64,000 nt of DNA from Bacteroidota bacterium (GCA_023386555.1 JAEWJK010000013.1:62001-126000); one strand, 5' to 3'; counted from the first letter of the stretch, positions 44,778-54,477 are shown. Translations and numbers: made by a program. The notes: generated by a model not told the origin, from the sequence alone.

Positions 44778-44805
44778 TAAAAAAGAGCTGGTGAACAGCT
44801 CTTTT
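44778..44805 (-). terminator. Terminator after the sigma-associated membrane gene
   Basis: Perfect AAAAGAGCTG / CAGCTCTTTT stem (44781-44790, 44796-44805). On the minus strand a T-run follows. Confidence 0.88.
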
Positions 44806-44831
44806 GCAGTTAGTAATAGTCACGGCAAATA

Positions 44832-46211
44832 TCATTGAATTGTTTTCGCAAACCCAATCCTAAAGCCATAATCGATAAGGTATTCTTTAATATTATACTG
44901 ATCTGAGTATGTTGGAAGATGCTGATAACGTAATTGCGGCCCAAACTTCCATTCAACACTTTTAGCTTTCAAACTAAAGTTTGCTTCAATGGTGCTATTA
45001 ACATTCCAGTTACGCAGAATATCTTTTCCATTGGCATAACTCTTATAATCTGAAGTAAGCAAATATGCACTTTGGCTAAAGGTATAAGTTGGTTGAATTG
45101 TTCCACCAATTTGAATGCCTACTCTTTTAGAATTGAGTAATGCATATTCTAATCCAACAGGTATTGAAAGCTGATGATATTTATTGATCAACTCTGTTTC
45201 TCTATCTACACCAGAACTTCTAAATCTTGTTATTGCATAAGTATTATTGCCTGGCTGATTACTAATTCTAGCCAGTTCAGTACCTCCGGAATATGCTTCA
45301 ATATTAAACTGCCTGATATTGTATTGGAAAGCTGTCTTGATTTTGATTCTGTTGCTTAAGCTGTATAATGCCCCAAAGCCAATTTCAATTCCCATTCCTG
45401 GTTTATAACGCATCACTTTATTTGCACTTGTTCTCGTGTTGTTAGCTACAGGTCCGTAGAAATTAGTATTAGTATGGTTCTTATCAACAATCTGGCGATA
45501 ATTTAAAGAAGGTGTAATATAAAATTGCATTTGCCATTTAGATGGCTTTTTTCTTATTTGCTGATTTAATATCCTATCAGCTTCTTCAGGATGTTGTTCC
45601 AGGTACTCATCTGTAGGATTTTTGGTGACTGATTGCATTTCAGTTTTAGCATCCTCAACAGCTTCAATTGTGGAGACCTGTTTATCAGCAGTAATCAATG
45701 CTTTTGTTTCAGCAGCAGTAATTAACACTTCGTTGTTAACTATGGCAGGAGAGACAATATTCTCAGTATTCAAAACAGGATGAATAGAAACCTCATGGTA
45801 ACTGGTAGACTCATCATTGATAGTAATGGAAGGGTCGGTTACCTCTCTTATTTCAATTGCAGTCGTTGCAAAAATATCATCTAAAACAGGAACTGGGCTT
45901 TGATTAAATTTTTTTATGGTCTGTTGTGTTGTATGAACAGGATCTAATTGATCATATATAGGTGTTGCAGCCACTGCAACTTGTTGTTTAGCATAAATAA
46001 TAGGCTTTGATTCGATGAATAGCGTACAAATAGTTAATGCAGCTACCGTAAGAATAGCAAAGAAATAAAGGCCCGGCCATTTTCTATTGCCGTGCATTTG
46101 TTTATATATTCCTTTCCATACAGCATCTGAAGGATACATCCTGTGATGCTTTACTTGCTGCTGCAGGAATTTTTCAAAATCATTATCGTAAAAATTATCA
46201 TCCATATACAA
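44832..46211 (-). CDS. Membrane-spanning partner of ECF sigma with C-terminal barrel-like region
   Basis: 459 residues. An N-terminal cytoplasmic stretch of about 45 residues (FEKFLQQQVKHHRMYPSDAVWKGIYKQM) resembles the cytosolic part of Bacteroidota anti-sigma-like proteins, and one transmembrane helix follows (about 50-68; LYFFAILTVAALTICTLF). A long Thr/Ile/Val-rich linker leads to a C-terminal domain (about 215-459) with alternating strands (MQFYITPSLNYRQI, IGFGALYSLSNRIKIKTAFQYNI, YHQLSIPVGLEYALLNSK, WKFGPQLRYQHL) that looks like an outer-membrane-type barrel or its periplasmic cousin. It is 14 bases after the sigma gene, so it is the likely regulator of it. Confidence 0.65.
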   Translation of the reverse strand: MYMDDNFYDNDFEKFLQQQVKHHRMYPSDAVWKGIYKQMHGNRKWPGLYFFAILTVAALTICTLFIESKPIIYAKQQVAVAATPIYDQLDPVHTTQQTIKKFNQSPVPVLDDIFATTAIEIREVTDPSITINDESTSYHEVSIHPVLNTENIVSPAIVNNEVLITAAETKALITADKQVSTIEAVEDAKTEMQSVTKNPTDEYLEQHPEEADRILNQQIRKKPSKWQMQFYITPSLNYRQIVDKNHTNTNFYGPVANNTRTSANKVMRYKPGMGIEIGFGALYSLSNRIKIKTAFQYNIRQFNIEAYSGGTELARISNQPGNNTYAITRFRSSGVDRETELINKYHQLSIPVGLEYALLNSKRVGIQIGGTIQPTYTFSQSAYLLTSDYKSYANGKDILRNWNVNSTIEANFSLKAKSVEWKFGPQLRYQHLPTYSDQYNIKEYLIDYGFRIGFAKTIQ

Positions 46212-46225
46212 ACCTCACTTCATCT

Positions 46226-46804
46226 TTAATTTTTTAATACAGCCGCCAGGTCAAAACTTTCTTTAGGCTTTTCTACAATCTTCTTCTTCACAAGTATCGT
46301 TTCTAACATAGATTTTGCCCTGGTGTATTGACTTCTGCTGGTGCTCTCTTCAATATCCAACATCACAGCTATTTCTTTATGACTGTAACCTTCCAATGCA
46401 TAAAGATTCAATACAGTTCTATATCCAATTGGTAATAACCTGATACATTCAATCACTTGTTTTGCCTGCATAATTGAAGGCATTGTTTCTTCTTTTACAG
46501 AAAGATATCCTGCAAAAGCCAGGTCAACATTTTCATTGAACTTCTTATACTTCTTCAGGAAATTGATACACGTGTGAACGATGATCCTTCTTATCCAACC
46601 TTCGAAAGCTCCCTTATTTTGGAAGGTGTGTATTTGGGTAAATACTTTAATAAAACCTTCCTGTAACATGTCTTCAGCATCTTCCCTGCTTTGTGCAAAG
46701 CGGTAACAGACTGAAAGCATCTTAGGGCTATATCTATTGTATAACTCTCGTTGTGATGCAGGATCATTATGCAAACAGCCAAAGATGATAGCTTCTTCTG
46801 TCAT
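46226..46804 (-). CDS. ECF-type RNA polymerase sigma factor
   Basis: 192 residues from MTEEAIIFGC; a frame from 46882 is longer by 26 residues with no homology. Region 2 has LYNRYSPKMLSVCYRFAQSREDAEDMLQEGFIKVF and region 4 has YRTVLNLYALEGYSHKEIAVMLDIEESTSRSQYTRAKSML. It resembles Bacteroidota ECF sigma-70 factors of the cell-surface signalling group. It opens a two-gene unit with the membrane partner. No autoregulatory promoter was found. Confidence 0.9.
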   Translation of the reverse strand: MTEEAIIFGCLHNDPASQRELYNRYSPKMLSVCYRFAQSREDAEDMLQEGFIKVFTQIHTFQNKGAFEGWIRRIIVHTCINFLKKYKKFNENVDLAFAGYLSVKEETMPSIMQAKQVIECIRLLPIGYRTVLNLYALEGYSHKEIAVMLDIEESTSRSQYTRAKSMLETILVKKKIVEKPKESFDLAAVLKN

Positions 46805-47033
46805 TTGTAGGTTTGTCTCAACCCTAAATATAGACAATTTCGGCTTTGAATCACTGCTTCTTCTATGGTAGTTTCTGAACATCCGAAGTACGGTTTTTCA
46901 TCAATAATCAGATTCGCATCGAATAATCTCCTAAGCAGTTAGTTCGCATTTCCCACACTTACCAATCCTAATCTTTGACAATTATCTACACATATTAGCT
47001 GCATCTAAAACCACCTATCGCTTTTCAAATTTT

Positions 47034-47064
47034 TTTGGTGATTTAATAGCCTTGTATATTTTTG
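47034..47064 (+). promoter_or_regulatory. Promoter of the TonB receptor at 47091
   Basis: TTTG (47034-47037), 19-base spacer, TATTTTTG (47057-47064), matching the Bacteroidota consensus. The -7 box ends 26 bases before the ATG. Confidence 0.6.
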
Positions 47065-47090
47065 CAACATTGTAGCAAATTTTAGATTTT

Positions 47091-49475
47091 ATGAAGAAAT
47101 GGATTGGCTTTCTAACTGCGACACTTTGTTTTTCACTGGTTTCGTTCTCGCAAACTAATAGCCTTTCCGGCAAAGTGAAAGATGCAAAAGGAAACATGTT
47201 AGCAGGTGCCTCAATATATGTACATGACGTTAAAACCGGAACTATTTCTGATAGCATTGGCCAATATAAAATTCAATCTCTTCCTGCAGGAACATACCTG
47301 ATAGAAGTTATCTACCTCGGATACAGCTCAATAACTGAAGCTGTAAATATTTCAGGTAATGTAAAACATGATTTTGTGTTAGAAGAAGCTGTATTAGAAC
47401 ACCAGGGAGTAATTGTTACAGGTGTGGCTACAGCCACAAAACTCAGGCAAGCAACACAACCCGTAACATTAATTCGGAGAAATGATCTGCAAAAAACAAT
47501 TTCTACAAATATTATTGATGCATTAGCAAAAGAACCAGGCATCAGTTCTTTAACTACTGGTCCGGCTATTTCTAAACCTGTTATACGTGGTTTAGGATAT
47601 AATAGGATAATTGTTATTAATGATGGTATTAGACAAGAAGGACAGCAATGGGGTGATGAACATGGAATTGAAGTAGATGAATATAGTGTTCAACGAGCAG
47701 AGATATTGAAAGGACCAGCTTCTTTAATGTATGGAAGTGATGCAATGGCAGGAGTGATCAACTTAATGTCAAATGTTCCGGTTGAAAGAGGTACAGTCAA
47801 GGGAAATGTTTTTTCCAGTTACATGAGCAATAATGAAATGTTCGGTGTTAATGCAACACTTGCAGGTCATTCAAACAATGGATTTAACTGGAATGTATAT
47901 GGCAGCCATAAATCAGCAGGTGATTACCGCAACAAATATGATGGTCGTGTATTGAATAGCAGGTTTAATGAAAAGAATTTTGGTGGATATCTTGGAATGA
48001 ACAAAAACTGGGGGTACAGTCATTTACTGGTTAGCAATTTTAATCAGAGAACCGGATTGATAGAAGGTGAAAGGGATGCTGCCACAGGTGAATTTTTATT
48101 GTATGGCGGAAGTCCATTGGAAAGAGTTGCACTTGCTGAAGATCTTGATCAAAGAAGGATGATCGCACCTTTTCAACATATCAAACATTTTAAAGTGGCT
48201 TTGGATAACAACATACGATTACCAAAAGGAAGGATGAATGTTATGGTGGGATACCAAAATAATAAACGTCAGGAATTTGGTGATCCAACCGATATCAATA
48301 CACCTGAATTATATTTTGATCTGAATACTATCAATTATAATATTCAATATCATTCCCCATCAGGTAAATCAAGTTGGGCAACGTCTGTGGGAATAAATGG
48401 AATGCACCAGCAGAACAGCAATCTGGCAGAAGAAGTTTTAATACCGGAGTATAAACAATTTGATATTGGTGCATTCGTATATACTAAAAAATCATTTGAA
48501 AAGTATACAATAAGCGGAGGTTTACGTGGTGATATGAGAACGCTGACCACTGATGAACTATCAGAGAGTGGAGAAATAAAATTCAGCCATTTTAAAAGAA
48601 ATTTCTCTAACATAAGTGGAAGTGTTGGTGTTAGTTATGATATAAGCAAAGACCTTACACTAAAAGCAAACATTGCAAGAGGTTTCCGTGCTCCGAATGT
48701 TGCCGAACTTTCCAGTAATGGTGCACATGAAGGCACTGACAGATACGAATATGGTCAGCAGGATCTGAAATCAGAAACTTCATTTCAGTTTGATGCAGGA
48801 TTAGAGTTAAATACTACTCACTTTGGATTATCAGTCGCTGCTTTTTATAACAATATTCAGAACTATATTTTTTACAGGAAGCTTAATGATGTTTCAGGAA
48901 ATGATTCTATCGTTATGGCAGATGGTGAAGCACTTACTGCATTTCGTTTTGATCAATCTGCAGCTTCATTATACGGTTTTGAAGTGAGTTTTGATCTTCA
49001 TCCACATCCATTGGATTGGTTACACTTCGAGAATAATTTTTCTTATGTAAGAGGCAAGTTTCATTCAGCAATAGATGGCAATAATAATCTTCCTTTTATG
49101 CCGCCTGCAAAATTGAACAGCGAGATAAGAACAGACTTTAGAAAAGCCGGAAAGTCTTTTTCAAATTTGTATATGCGTTTGGAAATGGAACATGTATTCA
49201 ACCAGGAAAAAATATTCACTACTTATAATACAGAAACAGCAACTCCTGGTTACACCATTTTCAATTTTGGTATGGGCACCGATGTGAAAAGTAGAAATTC
49301 AACTTTGTTCAGCCTGCATGTAGCATTGAATAATTTTACAGATGTTGCTTATCAAAATCATTTAAGTCGTTTAAAATATACTGCAGTAAATAATGTTACC
49401 GGAAGAATGGGTGTATTTAATATGGGTAGAAATTTTAGTTTAAAGTTGAATGTACCTTTGAATTTTAAAATGTAG
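47091..49475 (+). CDS. TonB-dependent receptor with carboxypeptidase-like domain
   Basis: 794 residues. Signal peptide ends VSFSQ. Carboxypeptidase-like domain about 22-105 (GKVKDAKGNMLAGASIYVHD, SLPAGTYLIEVIYLGYSS). Plug (about 120-230) has KPVIRGLGYNRIIVINDGIRQEGQQWGDEHG and AEILKGPASLMYGSDAMAGVINLMS. The barrel follows, with the typical FRAPNVAELSSNGAHEGTDRYEYG. The RQEGQQWGDEHG plug stretch is shared by a group of receptors that includes metal (zinc-type) transporters, but the substrate is not clear here. Divergent from the sigma operon. Confidence 0.9.
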   Translation: MKKWIGFLTATLCFSLVSFSQTNSLSGKVKDAKGNMLAGASIYVHDVKTGTISDSIGQYKIQSLPAGTYLIEVIYLGYSSITEAVNISGNVKHDFVLEEAVLEHQGVIVTGVATATKLRQATQPVTLIRRNDLQKTISTNIIDALAKEPGISSLTTGPAISKPVIRGLGYNRIIVINDGIRQEGQQWGDEHGIEVDEYSVQRAEILKGPASLMYGSDAMAGVINLMSNVPVERGTVKGNVFSSYMSNNEMFGVNATLAGHSNNGFNWNVYGSHKSAGDYRNKYDGRVLNSRFNEKNFGGYLGMNKNWGYSHLLVSNFNQRTGLIEGERDAATGEFLLYGGSPLERVALAEDLDQRRMIAPFQHIKHFKVALDNNIRLPKGRMNVMVGYQNNKRQEFGDPTDINTPELYFDLNTINYNIQYHSPSGKSSWATSVGINGMHQQNSNLAEEVLIPEYKQFDIGAFVYTKKSFEKYTISGGLRGDMRTLTTDELSESGEIKFSHFKRNFSNISGSVGVSYDISKDLTLKANIARGFRAPNVAELSSNGAHEGTDRYEYGQQDLKSETSFQFDAGLELNTTHFGLSVAAFYNNIQNYIFYRKLNDVSGNDSIVMADGEALTAFRFDQSAASLYGFEVSFDLHPHPLDWLHFENNFSYVRGKFHSAIDGNNNLPFMPPAKLNSEIRTDFRKAGKSFSNLYMRLEMEHVFNQEKIFTTYNTETATPGYTIFNFGMGTDVKSRNSTLFSLHVALNNFTDVAYQNHLSRLKYTAVNNVTGRMGVFNMGRNFSLKLNVPLNFKM

Positions 49476-49527
49476 TCTCACGAGATTGCTTACATAAGTA
49501 TTACACAAGTAGCTTCCCTTCGATTAG

Positions 49528-49635
49528 AATTTAGATAACTTGTTTGGCAATCTTGATAAAAGCCGGGTTCCGTCAGGCTATTTAGCTCCTTATGGATTGG
49601 ATATTGCTGATAAGGATAATTTGAACACATATTAA
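49528..49635 (+). pseudogene. Relic of a secreted-protein gene (35-codon fragment)
   Basis: An open stretch between stops encodes NLDNLFGNLDKSRVPSG followed by YLAPYGLDIADKDNLNTY. The LDKSRVPSGxLxxYGLDxxxxDxLN pattern is like the N-terminal part of large secreted Chitinophagaceae proteins. There is no start or continuation, so it looks like a degraded fragment. The rest of this 237-base gap is AT-rich without other signals. Confidence 0.4.
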
Positions 49636-49712
49636 ATTTTTTAAATTTTAATCCTGTTTACCTCGCTTTCTTATTTATCTGGTTTAGCTTTAGTATCTCT
49701 CAACCCTACAGT

Positions 49713-50246
49713 ATGAGAAACACACCAATTATCCTGATTCTACTCTCACTTGCATTCATTACATGCAAAAAGAAAACTGAACTTACTGAACTGGAAAAAT
49801 TACCACCTGCAACAAGGGAAGGTAAAAATACTTTTGGTTGCTTGATCAATGGAAAAGCATGGACACCAAAAGGATATAGGCCCAACACTCCAAACTATTA
49901 TATTGTAGTAGACCCAGGATTCGCTGATGGAGATTTGAGTATTAGAACTTACAGAATAGATAATGGTATCTATGAATCAATAACAATTAATTCAGATTCC
50001 GTTAAGACAATTGGCGATTATCAGATTGATAATTTTAAAAGGACTAGAGCTATTTATAGAAAATGGACAGAAGGTCTAACTCAACTAATATGTGATGTGG
50101 AAGGAAAGGGAACCTTGACAATAACGAAATACGATCTGGCAAATGGGATTATTTCCGGCACATTTGAATTTGCAATGGTAAATCCTGCATGTGGGTATGG
50201 AGATACCATCAGAGTGGCTAATGGAAGATTTGATAAGAAACTTTAA
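49713..50246 (+). CDS. DUF6252-like lipoprotein
   Basis: 177 residues. The signal ends in the lipobox ITCKK (LLSLAFITC). The mature part is a beta-rich domain with FGCLINGKAWTPKGYRP near the start and a C-terminal ITKYDLANGIISGTFEFAMVNPACG and VANGRFDKKL, matching the pattern of the small Bacteroidota DUF6252/DUF5025-type lipoproteins. Function unknown. It precedes the frameshifted T9SS cargo gene by 59 bases on the same strand. Confidence 0.7.
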   Translation: MRNTPIILILLSLAFITCKKKTELTELEKLPPATREGKNTFGCLINGKAWTPKGYRPNTPNYYIVVDPGFADGDLSIRTYRIDNGIYESITINSDSVKTIGDYQIDNFKRTRAIYRKWTEGLTQLICDVEGKGTLTITKYDLANGIISGTFEFAMVNPACGYGDTIRVANGRFDKKL

Positions 50247-50305
50247 ATAAACCCTTTCATTCAAAAAACAATCGCTTTTTCTTTCTTAATCTAAAAGTTA
50301 ACCTG

Positions 50306-50970
50306 ATGAAAAAAATTACATCATTGGTATTAGCACTGCTATGCATTTCCTTAAGTAATGCCAGGTTGGCCCAACGGCAACCGTGATTACAGGACCATAT
50401 GATGCTACTCTTAATGCATTGGTAGATCCGGCTTGTGTTGGAGACGAATATTATTTTTACGCTAATGAAACCTCTACTGTATTCCCGGCTACTTCATACG
50501 CATGGACTTTGTTTCCGCCAACAGGCTTTCCCACCATGCATAGTGGCGTTCAACCTGATGTAACTTTTGATGAATTTGGAACCCACACTATGCAGGTAAC
50601 AAAAAACACAAACTGTGGCAGTATAACCAGCTTTATTGAGTTTGATGTGCAGGAATGTTATTTTGCTTTTGGCGCTTATCCCAACCCATCATATGGAACA
50701 CTTATAATAGATCCCAATGGTAGCGATAGCTCAGGAAATAATGCTTATAATAAAAGGGCTAAAACAAACATTAAAAAAACTGCCCAAAACAGAATTATTC
50801 AGAAAATAAATCTATACGACATAAACGGGAGACTAATGAAAGCCATAGCAGTGGGTAAACCGGGCTTATTTACAATTGATGTTAGTGATATGACGTCCGG
50901 AATGTATATTGTTGAAGTTTACGGCAACAACGGCAGGGTACAGCGAAAGAAAATAATCATACAGCGATAA
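50306..50970 (+). pseudogene. Small T9SS cargo protein, frameshifted after the signal peptide
   Basis: ATG 50306 gives MKKITSLVLALLCISLSNA and then stops after RLAQRQP (about 50386). Inserting one C in the GCCAG at 50359-50363 restores SNAQVGPTATVITGPYD and an open frame to 50970; the total length, 665, is one short of a multiple of three. The restored 221-residue protein has a PKD-like domain (about 30-120; YAWTLFPPTGFP, VTFDEFGTHTMQVTKN) and a T9SS CTD (AYPNPSYGTLIID, SGMYIVEVYGNNGRVQRKK). Either an inactivating mutation or a sequence error. Confidence 0.75.
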
Positions 50971-50982
50971 CATTTTTAAAAT

Positions 50983-51014
50983 AAGAGTCGGCCTACAAAC
51001 CGGCTCTTTTTTTT
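50983..51014 (+). terminator. Terminator after the T9SS cargo gene
   Basis: AAGAGTCGG (50983-50991) and CCGGCTCTT (51000-51008), one G-U pair, then a T-run. Confidence 0.8.
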
Positions 51015-51150
51015 ACATCTTCCTGAAGCGCTTTTTATGCGAAAATTGCTTTAGTACTTTGCTGAGGTTTATCAGGCATTTCCAATTCTTTATGTTGTAT
51101 TTTGCACCACTTTTTGAATGATTAATTCGGAAGGAAAACTGCTGAATAAA

Positions 51151-51192
51151 GTTCAGAACGTTGAAGTGAGTGACACAACAATCGATGCTATA
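51151..51192 (-). repeat. Dispersed intergenic repeat, copy G (TGTGTCAC subtype)
   Basis: On the minus strand reads TATAGCATCGATTGTTGTGT then CACTCACTTCAACGTTC. It closely matches copy H at 54388. It lies upstream of the malic enzyme gene, antisense to it. Confidence 0.75.
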
Positions 51193-51224
51193 ATAACTAA
51201 CAGTTGGTCACCTAAAAATGTAAC

Positions 51225-53564
51225 ATGGAAAAATCTAAAGGATTAAGAAAAGAGCAGGCATTAGAGTATCATGCCAAAGGAAGACCTGGGAAAATAGAAG
51301 TTATTCCTACCAAAGAAGCAAAAACGCAAAGAGATCTATCGTTAGCATATAGTCCGGGTGTTGCAGAACCTTGTAAAGAAATCGCAGCCAACCCTGAAGA
51401 TGTTTATAAATACACTGCAAAAGGAAATTTAGTTGGCGTTATAAGCAATGGAACTGCTGTTTTAGGTTTGGGTGATATTGGTCCCGAAGCCGGCAAACCT
51501 GTAATGGAAGGTAAAGGTGTTTTGTTCAAAATATTTGCTGATATAGATGTGTTTGATATTGAGATCAACGAGAAAGACCCGGTGAAATTTGTTGAGATAG
51601 TAAAATCGTTAGAGCCAACTTTCGGAGGTATAAATCTCGAAGATATCAAGGCTCCGGAATGTTTTTATATTGAACAAAAGCTGAAAGAGGTTTGTAAGAT
51701 TCCAATTATGCATGATGATCAGCATGGAACGGCTATCATCAGTGCTGCAGCATTATTGAATGCATTGGAAATTCAGAAGAAAAAAATTGAAAAGATAAAG
51801 ATTGTAGTGAATGGTGCCGGAGCTGCAGCAATGGCTTGTGTGTTATTATATGAAGCACTGGGTGCAAAACATACGAATGTTACCATGTTTGATAGGAAAG
51901 GTGTGATACATTCAGGCAGAACCGACCTGGAAGAAGAAAAAAAACGTTTTGCCAATACAAGAAACACTGAATGCACTTTGGTTGAAGCAATGAAAGATGC
52001 TGATGTGTTTATCGGACTCAGTGCAGGTAATGTTGTTACACCGGAAATGGTGAAGAGCATGGCAAAAAATCCTATTGTTTTTGCGATGGCTAATCCAGAT
52101 CCTGAGATCAGTTATGAAGCTGCTACTGCTGTACGCAAAGACATCATCATGGCAACAGGCAGAAGCGATTATCCTAACCAGGTAAATAATGTACTGGGAT
52201 TTCCTTACATTTTCCGTGGTGCTTTAGATGTAAGAGCAACTACTATCAATGAAGCAATGAAACTTGCTGCTGTAAGAGCTTTGGCTGATCTTGCCAAAAC
52301 ACCTGTGCCCGATATGGTGAATCTTGCTTACAATCAAAAGAGTATGAGTTTCGGACCTGATTATATCATTCCAAAACCGGTTGATCCTCGTTTATTATCA
52401 ACTGTTGCACCAGCTGTTGCCAAAGCTGCCATTGATAGTGGTGTAGCTCAACATCCAATCACAAACTGGGAGGCTTATAAAGTAAGTTTAGATAAAAGGC
52501 TTGGATTAGATAATCAATTGATAAGAGTACTTGGATCAAAAGCAAGAAGAGATCCACGTAGATTGGTTTTTGCTGAAGCCGATAATCAGAAGATATTGAA
52601 AGCAGCAACCATTGTTTATGATGAAGGAATTGCTTTGCCAATTTTGTTAGGCGATGCAAATAAGATAAAAAAGATCGCGGAAGAGAATTTACTCGACATT
52701 TCTGATATGCCGATCATCGATCCAAGAAGTGATGAGATGGAGGAGAAGCGAAATGTATATGGAGAAATATTCTTTGGAAAACGTCAGCGTAAAGGCTTCA
52801 ACTATTACGAGAGTAAGAAGATGATGAAAGACAGGAATCATTTCGGTGCAATGATGGTTGAAATGGGTGATGCTGATGCAATGATCTCTGGTCTTACAAG
52901 AAATTATGCTGATGCCATTCGTCCGGCTTTGAATATTATCGGAATGGAAGAAGGAGTAAAGAAACTAGCTGGAATGTATCTTTTGCTCACCAAAAAAGGT
53001 CCGTTATTCCTTGCTGATACTACAGTCAATTTCAATCCTACAGCAGAAGAACTTGCAGATATTGCTTTGATGGTTGCAAAAGCAGTAAAAGCTTTCAACA
53101 TTACTCCGAGAATAGCCATGCTCAGCTATAGCAACTTCGGTAGCAGTGATTCTCCTGAAGCAAGATTAGTAGCCAAAGCCACTCAATTAGTAAAGGAAAG
53201 AAATCCATCCCTGATCATTGATGGAGAGATGCAGGCAAGTCTTCCGTTTAATAAAGAGATACTGAAAGATAATTATCCATTTAGCGAGTTGGTTAACGAA
53301 CAAGTGAATGTTCTCATCTTCCCAAATCTGGCTGCAGGTAATGTGGCATATAATTTATTGAGAGAAGTGGGTGATGCAGATGCTATCGGACCCATTTTGT
53401 TAGGCTTGAAGAAACCAGTTCATGTTTTACAACTGGGAAGCAGTGTTCGCAGCATCATAAATATGGCGAATATTGCAGTGGTGGATGCACAGATGAAAAG
53501 CAGTGTAAACACCGAGGAAATTCAGAAGTCTCCCTGGTGGAAACGGAAAAGAAATAAGAAGTAA
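51225..53564 (+). CDS. maeB: NADP-dependent malic enzyme fused to phosphotransacetylase-like domain
   Basis: 779 residues. The malic enzyme part (about 1-430) has SLAYSPGVAEPCKEIA, the metal/substrate segment MHDDQHGTAIISAAA and the Rossmann loop VVNGAGAAAMACV; MEDGKKGVGP-like NADP motifs are not obvious. The C-terminal half (about 440-779) is a PTA_PTB domain with RLVFAEADNQKILKAA and the final GLKKPVHVLQLGSSVRSIINMA, as in E. coli MaeB. It decarboxylates malate to pyruvate with NADPH production. The PTA-like domain is usually regulatory rather than catalytic. Confidence 0.95.
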   Translation: MEKSKGLRKEQALEYHAKGRPGKIEVIPTKEAKTQRDLSLAYSPGVAEPCKEIAANPEDVYKYTAKGNLVGVISNGTAVLGLGDIGPEAGKPVMEGKGVLFKIFADIDVFDIEINEKDPVKFVEIVKSLEPTFGGINLEDIKAPECFYIEQKLKEVCKIPIMHDDQHGTAIISAAALLNALEIQKKKIEKIKIVVNGAGAAAMACVLLYEALGAKHTNVTMFDRKGVIHSGRTDLEEEKKRFANTRNTECTLVEAMKDADVFIGLSAGNVVTPEMVKSMAKNPIVFAMANPDPEISYEAATAVRKDIIMATGRSDYPNQVNNVLGFPYIFRGALDVRATTINEAMKLAAVRALADLAKTPVPDMVNLAYNQKSMSFGPDYIIPKPVDPRLLSTVAPAVAKAAIDSGVAQHPITNWEAYKVSLDKRLGLDNQLIRVLGSKARRDPRRLVFAEADNQKILKAATIVYDEGIALPILLGDANKIKKIAEENLLDISDMPIIDPRSDEMEEKRNVYGEIFFGKRQRKGFNYYESKKMMKDRNHFGAMMVEMGDADAMISGLTRNYADAIRPALNIIGMEEGVKKLAGMYLLLTKKGPLFLADTTVNFNPTAEELADIALMVAKAVKAFNITPRIAMLSYSNFGSSDSPEARLVAKATQLVKERNPSLIIDGEMQASLPFNKEILKDNYPFSELVNEQVNVLIFPNLAAGNVAYNLLREVGDADAIGPILLGLKKPVHVLQLGSSVRSIINMANIAVVDAQMKSSVNTEEIQKSPWWKRKRNKK

Positions 53565-53618
53565 AAGTTGACGGTTGACAATATACTTGGAAGATAATTT
53601 GGAATTTTAAATTATAAC

Positions 53619-54365
53619 ATGCGATTCTTTACACATTTCGGCAGATACCTACTTATGCTCAAGGCTATGTTTAAAAGGCCTGAAAATGCAAAAATGTATT
53701 GGAAAGAATTCATGCATCAATGTGTTGAGATTGGCATTGGATCTCTTCCCATTGTTATTATCATTTCTTTATTCCTTGGTGCAGTAACTACTGTGCAAAC
53801 AGCCTATCAGCTGGTTACACCACTTGTTCCCAAAGCTACTATAGCACAGATTGTAAGAGATAGCATGATCCTTGAACTTTCTCCTACTGTTGTAAGTATT
53901 GTTTTAGCTGGTGTAGTAGGTAGTAAAATAGCAAGTGAGTTAGGTAACATGCGAACGACCGAACAAATTGATGCTTTAGAAATAATGGGCATCAATACTA
54001 AAACTTACTTAGTACTACCAAAAGTTGTCGGGGCTTTATTAATGATACCTTGTTTAATTGCCATTTCTGCAGCCTTAGGTATTTGGGGTGGAAGAATGGC
54101 CGGCTCAATGTCACAGATAATTGCTACAGATATTTTTGATATGGGTCTTCGGCAGAACTTCACACCATTCAATGTTACATTCGCTTTAAGTAAAGCTTAC
54201 ACTTTTGCATTTATCATCAGCAGTGTATCAGCATATTTTGGTTATTATGTCAAAGGTGGTGCTTTAGAAATAGGAAGAGCAAGTACTACTGCTGTAGTTA
54301 CAACTTGTATCCTTATTCTTCTGGCAGATTATGTATTGGCTGCATTAATGTTACCTGGTCAATAA
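53619..54365 (+). CDS. MlaE-family ABC transporter permease
   Basis: 248 residues, five or six transmembrane helices. Family signature regions are IGSLPIVIIISLFLGAVTTVQ, SPTVVSIVLAGVVGSKIASELGNMRTTEQIDALEIMGI and YLVLPKVVGALLMIPCLI. MlaE permeases with MlaF ATPase and MlaD move phospholipids between inner and outer membrane. The usual mlaF and mlaD partners are not adjacent; a dispersed repeat and a DUF4442 gene follow instead. Confidence 0.92.
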   Translation: MRFFTHFGRYLLMLKAMFKRPENAKMYWKEFMHQCVEIGIGSLPIVIIISLFLGAVTTVQTAYQLVTPLVPKATIAQIVRDSMILELSPTVVSIVLAGVVGSKIASELGNMRTTEQIDALEIMGINTKTYLVLPKVVGALLMIPCLIAISAALGIWGGRMAGSMSQIIATDIFDMGLRQNFTPFNVTFALSKAYTFAFIISSVSAYFGYYVKGGALEIGRASTTAVVTTCILILLADYVLAALMLPGQ

Positions 54366-54387
54366 TTATTTTTCCGGCTTTATATTT

Positions 54388-54430
54388 TCATGGCATCGTC
54401 TGTTGTGTCACTCACTTCATCGTTCTGAAA
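54388..54430 (+). repeat. Dispersed intergenic repeat, copy H (TGTGTCAC subtype)
   Basis: Reads TCATGGCATCGTCTGTTGTG then TCACTCACTTCATCGTTCTG. Dyad GTG-T-CAC. It starts 23 bases after the mlaE stop in the sense orientation. Confidence 0.75.
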
Positions 54431-54477
54431 CATTATGATCTGTTCAAACTGTCTTACAATTACTGTAGTTTAGTATC

